Shown: positions 6,661-12,337 of the stretch, piece after piece
How positions within the stretch are numbered: the stretch's first letter is position 1
Layout: each line of letters begins with the position of its first letter
NCBI GenBank assembly: GCA_019240015.1
Contig: JAFAZB010000232.1
Coordinates: 1-13,090, forward strand
Direction: 5' to 3'
Origin: Solirubrobacterales bacterium
GTDB lineage: Bacteria; Actinomycetota; Thermoleophilia; Solirubrobacterales; Solirubrobacteraceae
DNA: 13,090 nt
The notes under the pieces: generated by a model
What the model saw: only the letters and a program-made list of their open reading frames with translations
Databases searched by the model: none
What the model was told of the DNA's origin: nothing
Position numbers and translations under genes: made by a program

Positions 6661-7712
6661 GCGAGGACGTCTGGTCCGAGCACGACACCAACCCGGACGC
6701 GATCGAGGCCGCTCTCCGGGAGCTGCTGCGCGAGCGCCATGCGGCCAACGACGGGCTGGCGCCGGCCCGTGTACTGAACCTCGTGGTGGTCGTCGACCGC
6801 TCGTGGAAGGGGGAGATCGCCAACCGACTCGAGCGCGTGGGCCGCTACCACGCCTCACGCACCGTGCTGTGCGCCGTCGAGGAGCGGCGCGAGTCGCTCG
6901 ACGCCGTGGTCGTGATGAGCTACGAGGAGCCCGTCCCCGGCAGCATCGGCGTGATTCGCGAGCAGGTGGAGATCGACATGGGCGAGCGCCATCTCGCGCG
7001 TCTGGACACGATCGTCGACCCGGTGATCGCCTCCGAGTTGCCGACCACGCTGTGGTGCCCGCACGGGCACGAGCGGGCAGTGGAGGCGCTGCTGGGGATG
7101 ACCGACGTGCTGCTGCTCGACTCCGATGACGAGGCTGAGCCCGCGGAGGCGCTCGCCCGGGCCGTCGAGCTGCTCGACTCCGCGTACGTGGTCGACCTGG
7201 CCTGGCTGCGCACCACGCCATGGCGCGAGCGGCTCGCGGCGAGCTTCGATCCCCGCCAGCGGCTGCCCGACCTGCGGCGAATCTCCGGGCTGGCGGTCCG
7301 CCACAAGCAGACCTCGACCGCGAGCGCCCTGCTGCTGGCCGGATGGCTCAGCTCACGCCTGCACTGGCAGCCGGAGGCGCTTCAGGCGGTTGACTCCTCG
7401 GGGCTGCGCGGGGCTGCGCAGCGAAACGGAGATCAGGTCGAGATCGAGCTGCTGTCGGCCGACCAGTCGGCCCCCGGGCTGGCGGGGGTGACGATCTCCT
7501 GTCAGCCGGGGTTCTCGCTGTCGCTCGATCGCGGCCCGGGGGGGCTGCGAGCGCGCGAGCAGACTGGCCAGGGAACCAAACGCGAGTGGCAGGTGCTCGG
7601 AGCCTCGCGCGGTGAGGGAGGGATCCTCGGCGAGGGGGTGCGCCAAGCTCTGTTGCGCGATCCCACCTACGGCCCCGCGCTCGACGCGGCGCGAAGGCTC
7701 TGTCCGCAGTGA
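6657..7712 (+). CDS. opcA: glucose-6-phosphate dehydrogenase assembly protein OpcA
   Basis: The 351-residue product has no enzymatic motif. It matches OpcA by its position right after zwf and by recognisable segments: LNLVVVVDRSW near the N-terminus, the SELPTTLWCPHG segment, and DLAWLRTTPWRERLAASFD (180-198). OpcA binds and activates or assembles Zwf in cyanobacteria and actinobacteria; in cyanobacteria this is redox-controlled through cysteines. Four cysteines are present here (in TVLCAV, TLWCPH, TISCQP and RRLCPQ), but whether they act as a switch is unknown. The start is the GTG of a GTGA overlap with the zwf stop (6657-6660), and the C-terminus overlaps pgl the same way, so synthesis is probably coupled to both neighbours. 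A 10-base tandem duplication (GGGGCTGCGC twice, 7400-7419) lies within the gene. In-frame sequence continues upstream of 6657, but it is read inside zwf. Confidence 0.92.
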   Translation: MSEDVWSEHDTNPDAIEAALRELLRERHAANDGLAPARVLNLVVVVDRSWKGEIANRLERVGRYHASRTVLCAVEERRESLDAVVVMSYEEPVPGSIGVIREQVEIDMGERHLARLDTIVDPVIASELPTTLWCPHGHERAVEALLGMTDVLLLDSDDEAEPAEALARAVELLDSAYVVDLAWLRTTPWRERLAASFDPRQRLPDLRRISGLAVRHKQTSTASALLLAGWLSSRLHWQPEALQAVDSSGLRGAAQRNGDQVEIELLSADQSAPGLAGVTISCQPGFSLSLDRGPGGLRAREQTGQGTKREWQVLGASRGEGGILGEGVRQALLRDPTYGPALDAARRLCPQ

Positions 7713-8428
7713 CGCTCGAGATCGAGCTCGCCGACGACCCGCCGCGCGCCTGCGCAGCGATGCTGATCGGGGCCGCGGTGGGTGGCGGCCACGTCGTGCT
7801 CGCGGGCGGCGGAACCCCGCGGGCGGCTTACGAGGAGCTGGTCCAGGCGGTCCAAGCCGTCGGCGCCGACCTGAGCGAGACGTGCTTCTGGGTCGGCGAC
7901 GAGCGCTGCGTGCCTCCCGACGACGAACGCTCCAACTACAAGATGATCAAGGAGTCGCTGCTCGATCCGCTGGCGGGCCCCCGGTCGCCCACGGTGCGGC
8001 GAATCAAGGGCGAGCTGGGGCCGGAGGCGGCCGCCGCGGAGTACGAGCGCGAGCTGCGCGCAGCCGGACCGGGGCGCTTTGACTTGGTGCTGCTCGGGCT
8101 CGGGCCCGACGGTCACACCGCGTCGCTGTTTCCCGGCCAGGAGTCGCTCTCGGAGCGCTCGCGGCTGGTGGTCGGCGTTCCGGAGGCTGGGCTCGAGCCG
8201 TTCGTGCCGCGGGTCACGCTGACGCTGAGCGCCTTGACCTCCGCGCGCCGAGTCGTGTTCCTGGTCTCCGGCGAGTCCAAGGCGGACGCGGTCGCGGCCG
8301 CGTTCGGACCGGGCGCCGTGCCGGACCCGCACGTCCCCTCCTCGCTGCTGCCGCCGCTGGCGGAGGAGGTGACCGTGCTGCTCGACGCCTCTGCGGCCCG
8401 AGGGCTGGCGGTGGGGGAGCGCTCGTGA
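7709..8428 (+). CDS. pgl: 6-phosphogluconolactonase
   Basis: Hydrolyses 6-phosphogluconolactone to 6-phosphogluconate, the step between Zwf and Gnd. The 239-residue protein belongs to the DevB/Pgl group of the NagB-like fold, not the beta-propeller type. Visible motifs are LAGGGTPRAAYEEL (31-44; phosphate-binding loop), FWVGDERCVPPDDERSNY (Asp-Glu-Arg typical of the family), and LGLGPDGHTASLFPG with the likely catalytic His136. The C-terminal VFLVSGESKADAV is also typical. It starts with the GTG of a GTGA overlap with opcA and ends in a GTGA overlap with the sugar kinase. Length and motif order are normal, with nothing missing. Confidence 0.95.
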   Translation: MTLEIELADDPPRACAAMLIGAAVGGGHVVLAGGGTPRAAYEELVQAVQAVGADLSETCFWVGDERCVPPDDERSNYKMIKESLLDPLAGPRSPTVRRIKGELGPEAAAAEYERELRAAGPGRFDLVLLGLGPDGHTASLFPGQESLSERSRLVVGVPEAGLEPFVPRVTLTLSALTSARRVVFLVSGESKADAVAAAFGPGAVPDPHVPSSLLPPLAEEVTVLLDASAARGLAVGERS

Positions 8429-9414
8429 GCTCGCTGGTGGGGGTCGATCTGGGCGGGACCAAGGTCGCGGTCGCGACGCTTCGCGAACGGGATCTCGGCG
8501 AGTCGCAGATCCAGCCGACGGCGCGTTCGAACAGCGATGCGCTGATCGAGCAGCTGCTGTCGATGATCGACTCGGCGCACGGCGGTGAGCTGCGGGGAGT
8601 AGGCGTGGGGGTACCATCGGTGGTCGAGTTCGACACGGGCCGGGTGGTCTCGTCGGTCAACATCCCGCTGGCCGATGTCCCGCTCCGCCAGGTGCTCGAG
8701 GACCGCCTCGGGGTGCCGGTGTTCGTCGACAACGACGCCACGGTCGCGGCGCTGGCCGAGGCGCACGACGACCAGCTGCGGATGGTGGCCCACCACCTCG
8801 TGATGATCACCGTCGGCACCGGCGTCGGCGGCGGGCTGATACTCGACGGACGGATCTATCGCGGCGCGACGGGCGGCGCGGGCGAGCTAGGGCACACGAT
8901 CGTCGGGCTCGACCTCGCCGGGGTGGTGCCCGCGCCGACCGGATTCCCCCAGCCGGGGTCGCTGGAGTTCGAGGCCTCGGGTCACGCGCTCGACCGGCTG
9001 GCCGGCCACGCGGCGAGCTTGCACCCCGAGTCGGAGCTCGGCGAGCTGTACACGGAGGGCAAGCCGGTGCTGGGGGCCGACGCCGTCCAGGCCGCCCACG
9101 CCGGCGATCCCGCGGCGCTGCGGATCGTTGAGATCTGGGGTCAGCGGCTCGGGATCGGCATCGCCAATGCGATCAACACGTTCGATCCCGAGGAGGTCGT
9201 GATCGGCGGCGGCGCTGCGCGCGCCGGCGGGCTGCTGCTCGAGCCCGCCCAGCGGGTGGCGCTCGGCTACGTGCTGCCCGGACTGGGCAAGCGGACCACG
9301 ATCCGGCTCGCGCGACACGGCGTCCGCGCCGGCGTGCTGGGGGCCGCGCTGCTCGCCGAGCACGAGCTGGGTGGGGCTCAAGCCCGCGCTTCGGTGCACG
9401 AGGCCCGCCGGTGA
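8425..9414 (+). CDS. ROK-family sugar kinase, probable glucokinase, lacking the zinc-site cysteines
   Basis: Probably phosphorylates glucose to glucose-6-P, feeding the next genes of the operon. The 329 residues start LVGVDLGGTKVAVATL (ATP/phosphate loop), have FVDNDATVAALAE with the presumed catalytic Asp104, TVGTGVGGGLILDG, GELGH (153-157) and VVIGGGAARAGG. There is no helix-turn-helix, so this is a kinase and not a ROK repressor. In typical ROK glucokinases a C-x-C-G-x-x-G-C-x-E motif plus the GH histidine binds zinc. Here the equivalent stretch is TGFPQPGSLE (172-181): the cysteine positions are Thr172, Phe174 and Ser179, and the whole protein contains no cysteine, while His157 and Glu181 are kept. 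So it is a zinc-free variant, or its sugar specificity differs. The start is in a GTGA overlap with pgl. Function as glucokinase rests on the neighbourhood; the phosphate donor (ATP or polyphosphate) cannot be told. Confidence 0.88.
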   Translation: MSSLVGVDLGGTKVAVATLRERDLGESQIQPTARSNSDALIEQLLSMIDSAHGGELRGVGVGVPSVVEFDTGRVVSSVNIPLADVPLRQVLEDRLGVPVFVDNDATVAALAEAHDDQLRMVAHHLVMITVGTGVGGGLILDGRIYRGATGGAGELGHTIVGLDLAGVVPAPTGFPQPGSLEFEASGHALDRLAGHAASLHPESELGELYTEGKPVLGADAVQAAHAGDPAALRIVEIWGQRLGIGIANAINTFDPEEVVIGGGAARAGGLLLEPAQRVALGYVLPGLGKRTTIRLARHGVRAGVLGAALLAEHELGGAQARASVHEARR

Positions 9415-9866
9415 TCGTCGCCTGCGGCTTTGACCACGCGGGCTTTCTGCTCCGCCCCCGGCTGTTGGCGCTGGTACAGGCCGCCGGCCATCAGGTGCTC
9501 GACCTGGGGACCGACTCCCCGGAGCCGATCGACTACCCGGACAAGGCGCTGGAGGTCGGGATGGCGATCGTTGCGGGCACGGCGCAACGCGGGATCCTGG
9601 TGTGCGGCTCGGGCGCCGGTGTGTCGGTGGCCGCGTGCAAGATCCGGGGGATCCGCGCCGCCACGATCCACGACACCTACACCGCCCACCAGGCGGTGGA
9701 GCACGACGACGTCAACGTCCTGTGCCTCGGCGCCAGGGTGATCGGGCCCGAGGTTGCGGCCGAGATCGTGGTCGCGTTCCTTCGCGCCGAGCTGTCAAAC
9801 GAGGAGCGCCACGTGCGCCGGCGGGCGAAGATCGACGAGCTCGAGCGGACCGGTGGGATCTCCTGA
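9411..9866 (+). CDS. rpiB: ribose-5-phosphate isomerase B (RpiB/LacAB family)
   Basis: Interconverts ribulose-5-P, the product of Gnd, and ribose-5-P. The 151-residue protein shows the family signature throughout: CGFDHAGF (5-12), DLGTDSPEPIDYPDKA (31-46), GILVCGSGAGVSVAACK (61-77), IRAATIHDTYTAHQAVEHDDVNVL and GARVIG. Cys65 in VCGSG matches the catalytic cysteine of E. coli RpiB, and His98 matches the ring-opening histidine. Mycobacterial RpiB has no cysteine at that place, so this copy is of the E. coli catalytic type. The family also includes allose-6-P and galactose-6-P isomerases, but the pathway context favours ribose-5-P. The GTG start lies in the fourth successive GTGA overlap, with the ROK kinase; the next gene starts one base after its stop. 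Confidence 0.92.
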   Translation: MIVACGFDHAGFLLRPRLLALVQAAGHQVLDLGTDSPEPIDYPDKALEVGMAIVAGTAQRGILVCGSGAGVSVAACKIRGIRAATIHDTYTAHQAVEHDDVNVLCLGARVIGPEVAAEIVVAFLRAELSNEERHVRRRAKIDELERTGGIS

Positions 9867-9867
9867 G

Positions 9868-10437
9868 ATGGCCGAGCGGGTCTACCTCGTCCGTCACGGC
9901 GAGACCGAGTGGAGCAAGAGCGGCCAGCACACCAGCAGGACCGACCTGCCGCTGCTGGAGGAGGGGCGGGCTCGGGCGATGAAGCTGAAGCCGGTGCTCG
10001 CCGGCCACGAGTTCTCCCTGGTGCTGTGCAGCCCGTTGCGGCGGGCACGGGAGACCTGCGAGCTGGCGGGGCTTGGATCCGCGGCCGAGCTCGTGGACGA
10101 CCTGCGCGAATGGGACTACGGCGAGTACGAAGGGTTGACCACGCCCGAGATCTGGGAGCAGGCTCCGCAGTGGAACCTCTGGCGCGACGGTTGCCCGGGC
10201 GGCGAGCGCCCAGAGCAGGTGGCGGCCCGTGCCGACCGGGTGCTCGCGCGGGTGGACGAGGTGGGAGGCGAGGCGATCACGTTCGCCCACGGACACGTGC
10301 TCCGGGTCCTCGCGGTGCGCTGGCTGCGCATGGACGCGGCGGCCGGCGCCAGGTTCGCCCTCGCCGCCGGCTCGCTGAGCGTGCTGTCCTACGAGCGGGA
10401 GACCGAGGTGGTCGAGCGCTGGAACGCGAGCGAGTAA
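9868..10437 (+). CDS. histidine phosphatase family protein, Rv3214/Shb17-like (possible sedoheptulose-1,7-bisphosphatase)
   Basis: A 189-residue cytoplasmic phosphatase of the histidine (phosphoglycerate mutase-like) superfamily. The phosphoacceptor motif is LVRHGETEW (7-15, His10) and the second catalytic histidine is in FAHGH (His141). Three further segments are informative: WSKSGQHTSRTDLPL (15-29), DLREWDYGEYEG (78-89) and WNLWRDGCPGGE (102-113). As recalled, these resemble yeast sedoheptulose-1,7-bisphosphatase Shb17 closely and also the mycobacterial acid phosphatase Rv3214. It is too short and lacks the features of a true glycolytic phosphoglycerate mutase, so a sugar-phosphate phosphatase is more likely. 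As last gene of a pentose phosphate operon, one base after rpiB, sedoheptulose-bisphosphate or another sugar phosphate is a sensible substrate guess. The ATG at 9868 is chosen because it gives MAERVYLVRHGE directly; GGTGG (9852-9856) is a modest ribosome-binding site. Confidence 0.85.
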   Translation: MAERVYLVRHGETEWSKSGQHTSRTDLPLLEEGRARAMKLKPVLAGHEFSLVLCSPLRRARETCELAGLGSAAELVDDLREWDYGEYEGLTTPEIWEQAPQWNLWRDGCPGGERPEQVAARADRVLARVDEVGGEAITFAHGHVLRVLAVRWLRMDAAAGARFALAAGSLSVLSYERETEVVERWNASE

Positions 10438-10500
10438 GGGGGCGGGGCCCCTCGCGGTCGGGGCGCCGCATCCGCACGCGTTAGGTGCGACCCCCGCGTT
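10438..10500 (+). terminator. GC-rich inverted repeats at the end of the pentose phosphate operon (possible terminator)
   Basis: After the phosphatase stop codon the sequence holds GGGGCCCC (10444-10451), a stem of GGGGCGC (10460-10466) against GCGACCCC (10487-10494, with one bulged A), and a small internal hairpin CGCAC/GTGCG (10473-10477 and 10485-10489). These could end transcription of the long operon, but there is no T-run, so intrinsic termination is uncertain. No small gene is evident here. Confidence 0.3.
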
Positions 10501-10515
10501 GGTGACAAACGTCAT

Positions 10516-10529
10516 GGCCGAATTCGGCC
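10516..10529. promoter_or_regulatory. 14-bp perfect palindrome, candidate operator upstream of the ABC exporter
   Basis: GGCCGAATTCGGCC is a perfect palindrome 27 bases before the ATG at 10557 and next to TGAC-N4-GTCA (10503-10514). A TAnnnT-type -10 box (TACGCT, 10540-10545) follows 10 bases later, so a protein bound here would cover the -35 region. Plausible binding site for the response regulator expected beside the downstream histidine kinase, or for another dimeric regulator; inference only. Confidence 0.4.
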
Positions 10530-10539
10530 GACCGCCACT

Positions 10540-10545
10540 TACGCT
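10540..10545 (+). promoter_or_regulatory. possible -10 element for the ABC exporter operon
   Basis: TACGCT fits TAnnnT and ends 11 bases before the ATG at 10557. The same hexamer occurs again at 10562-10567, ending 7 bases before the in-frame ATG at 10575. Neither start has a Shine-Dalgarno sequence, so a leaderless or near-leaderless message is possible from either. Weak call. Confidence 0.25.
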
Positions 10546-10556
10546 GTGGGTCGGCG

Positions 10557-11537
10557 ATGCCTACGCTGCCGGCCATGACCACGAATCACATACAGAGGCG
10601 GGCGCCGGCGGTCGAAGTCCGCGACCTGCGCAAGTCCTACGGGGCCGTCGAGGCGGTCAAAGGCGTCAGCTTCGAGGTCGCTCCGGGCGAGGTGTTCTGC
10701 CTGCTCGGTCCCAACGGAGCGGGCAAGACGACCACGGTCGAGATCCTGGAGGGCTATCGCACCCGGACCGGCGGTGATGCGCTGGTGCTCGGGATGGACC
10801 CCGCACACGGGGAGCGCGAACTGCGCGAGCGGGTGGGGATCGTGCTCCAGCAGTGCGGGGTGCAGGCCGATCTGACGGTCGCCGAGCTGATCGAGATGTA
10901 CGGGCGCTACCACGTCCGCAGCAGGCCGGTCGACGAAGTGATCGAGCTGGTCGAGCTGACCGAGAAGCGCGATGTGCGCGCCAGGCAGCTGTCGGGCGGA
11001 CAACGCCGCCGCCTCGATCTGGCGCTGGCGCTCGTCGGCGAGCCCGACCTGATCTTCCTGGACGAGCCGACCACCGGGTTCGATCCCGCGGCCCGCCGGC
11101 AGGCCTGGTCGACGATCCGCTCGCTGTGCGATCTCGGCAAGACCGTGTTCCTGACCACGCACTACATGGACGAGGCGCAACACCTCGCGAGCCGCGTCGC
11201 GGTCATGAACGCGGGCCAGATCATCGCGATCGGACGGCCGGATGAACTAGCCGGGCGCGACGTGCGCCCGGCGGAGATCCGTTTCACGCTGCCGGCGGGC
11301 TGGTCGCTGGGCGACTTGCCCGCGGTGCCCTCGCGCTCGCGCTCGCTGGACGGCGACCGCGTGCTGGTGCTCACGACCGAGCCGGTGCTGGCCGCGCACC
11401 GGATCACCAGCTGGGCGCTCGAGCGCCAGATCGAGCTTGGGCACTTCTCGGTCAGCCAGCCCACGCTCGAGGACATCTATCTGGAGCTCACCGGCTCCAG
11501 CGCCCCGAACCAGGTTCCGGAGGAGGTAGCTAGATGA
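10557..11537 (+). CDS. ABC transporter ATP-binding protein (DrrA/CcmA-like, ABC-2 exporter type)
   Basis: Energises an ABC-2 exporter together with the next gene. The nucleotide-binding domain (about 20-230) is complete: Walker A GPNGAGKTT (51-59), Q-loop in VLQQCGVQADLTV, signature LSGGQRRRLDLALAL (145-159), Walker B LIFLDEPTTGFDP (165-177) and switch His202 in TTHYMDEAQ. A C-terminal domain of about 90 residues follows, as in DrrA-type drug or lipid exporters. Substrate unknown. The longer ATG at 10557 (MPTLPAMTTNHIQRR) is used; the ATG at 10575 is equally likely and would remove six residues. Neither has a ribosome-binding site. The stop overlaps the permease start by four bases (ATGA). 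It is probably the first gene of a new operon, following a palindrome-containing gap. A LptB-like, NatA-like or antibiotic-resistance role cannot be distinguished. Confidence 0.92.
   Translation: MPTLPAMTTNHIQRRAPAVEVRDLRKSYGAVEAVKGVSFEVAPGEVFCLLGPNGAGKTTTVEILEGYRTRTGGDALVLGMDPAHGERELRERVGIVLQQCGVQADLTVAELIEMYGRYHVRSRPVDEVIELVELTEKRDVRARQLSGGQRRRLDLALALVGEPDLIFLDEPTTGFDPAARRQAWSTIRSLCDLGKTVFLTTHYMDEAQHLASRVAVMNAGQIIAIGRPDELAGRDVRPAEIRFTLPAGWSLGDLPAVPSRSRSLDGDRVLVLTTEPVLAAHRITSWALERQIELGHFSVSQPTLEDIYLELTGSSAPNQVPEEVAR
11521..11526 (+). promoter_or_regulatory. strong ribosome-binding site of the permease gene, inside the ATPase gene
   Basis: A perfect AGGAGG lies in the last codons of the ATPase gene, 7 bases before the ATG at 11534. 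Together with the ATGA overlap it fixes the permease start and indicates coupled translation. Confidence 0.75.
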
Positions 11538-12337
11538 GCTCCGTGTTGACTGCATCGCTGCGGCGGGACCTCGGTCTCGTCGCGTGGCAGATCCGCTACG
11601 AGCAGCGGTCCTACTGGCGCAATCGTGGTCGCGGCGTGTTCACGTTCGTGTTCCCGTTGATGTTCCTGGTGATCTTCGCCTCGATCGACAAGGGCGCCCA
11701 CATCTCGAGCCGCGGCGGGATCCCCTACGACGACTTCTTTGTCCCCGGGATCCTGGCCTACGCGGTGATCGCTACCACCTACGTCAACATGGCGATCGGT
11801 ACCGCGATCCTCCGCGACGCGGGCGTGCTCAAGCGGATGCAGGGAACGCCGCTGCCGCGCTGGGCCTACGTCGCGGCGCGGATCGGCTCGACGATCCTGA
11901 TCGTCGCGGCGATCACGGCGCTGACGCTGGGGCTCGGCGCGGTCGTGTGGGGCGTTCACGTGCGGGGCTCCACGCTGCCGGCGGTGATCCTCACGCTGGC
12001 GCTCGGCACCGCCGCGTTCACGACGCTCGGGATCGGCATCACCAGGTTCATCTCGAGCGCCGAGAGCGCGCCGGTGATCGTCAACCTGACGGTGCTGCCG
12101 CTGACCTTCATCTCCAACGTCTGGTTCCCGGCCACCGGGCTGCCCAAGGCGCTGACCGACGTGGCGAACTTCTTTCCGATCAGGCCCCTGGCGGACGCGC
12201 TCCAGTACGCGTTCGACCCCAGGACGACGGGCGCGGGTCTGAAGGGGCACGATCTGCAGACGCTCGCGATCTGGACGGTCGTCGGCATCGTGATGATGGT
12301 GCGGTTCCTGCGCCGCCCGCTGGGGGAGCAGGGTTGA
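11534..12337 (+). CDS. ABC-2 type transporter permease
   Basis: Membrane partner of the preceding ATPase. The 267 residues have a short cytoplasmic N-terminus with a basic, amphipathic stretch (IRYEQRSYWRNRGRG) typical of ABC-2 permeases, then six likely membrane segments near residues 33-51, 68-92, 114-138, 147-168, 178-198 and 242-259. The loop LRDAGVLKRMQGTPLPRWAYVAARI, between segments 2 and 3, is the conserved ABC-2 coupling region, and the segment ISNVWFPATGLP also fits this family. Known relatives export drugs, lipids or polysaccharide precursors, but the cargo here is not apparent. The ATG lies in an ATGA overlap with the ATPase gene behind a perfect AGGAGG. The stop overlaps the TTG start of the histidine kinase. 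Length is normal for a DrrB-like or NatB-like subunit. Confidence 0.92.
   Translation: MSSVLTASLRRDLGLVAWQIRYEQRSYWRNRGRGVFTFVFPLMFLVIFASIDKGAHISSRGGIPYDDFFVPGILAYAVIATTYVNMAIGTAILRDAGVLKRMQGTPLPRWAYVAARIGSTILIVAAITALTLGLGAVVWGVHVRGSTLPAVILTLALGTAAFTTLGIGITRFISSAESAPVIVNLTVLPLTFISNVWFPATGLPKALTDVANFFPIRPLADALQYAFDPRTTGAGLKGHDLQTLAIWTVVGIVMMVRFLRRPLGEQG

Noticed and set aside
5086..7221. 711-codon open frame on the minus strand opposite zwf and opcA
   Set aside because: Composition is arginine-rich and lacks any recognisable fold. It is a shadow of zwf and opcA, whose motifs are intact on the plus strand.
8425..9414. ROK-family transcriptional repressor (NagC/Mlc-like)
   Set aside because: There is no N-terminal helix-turn-helix; the protein begins directly with the kinase phosphate loop.
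9868..10437. Glycolytic phosphoglycerate mutase (gpmA)
   Set aside because: At 189 residues it is shorter than dPGM, and the WSKSGQ and WRDGC segments point to the Rv3214/Shb17-like phosphatases.
11477..12250. 257-codon minus-strand frame opposite the permease
   Set aside because: It is full of charged, repetitive residues produced by reading membrane-helix codons backwards; the plus-strand frame has clear ABC-2 permease features.
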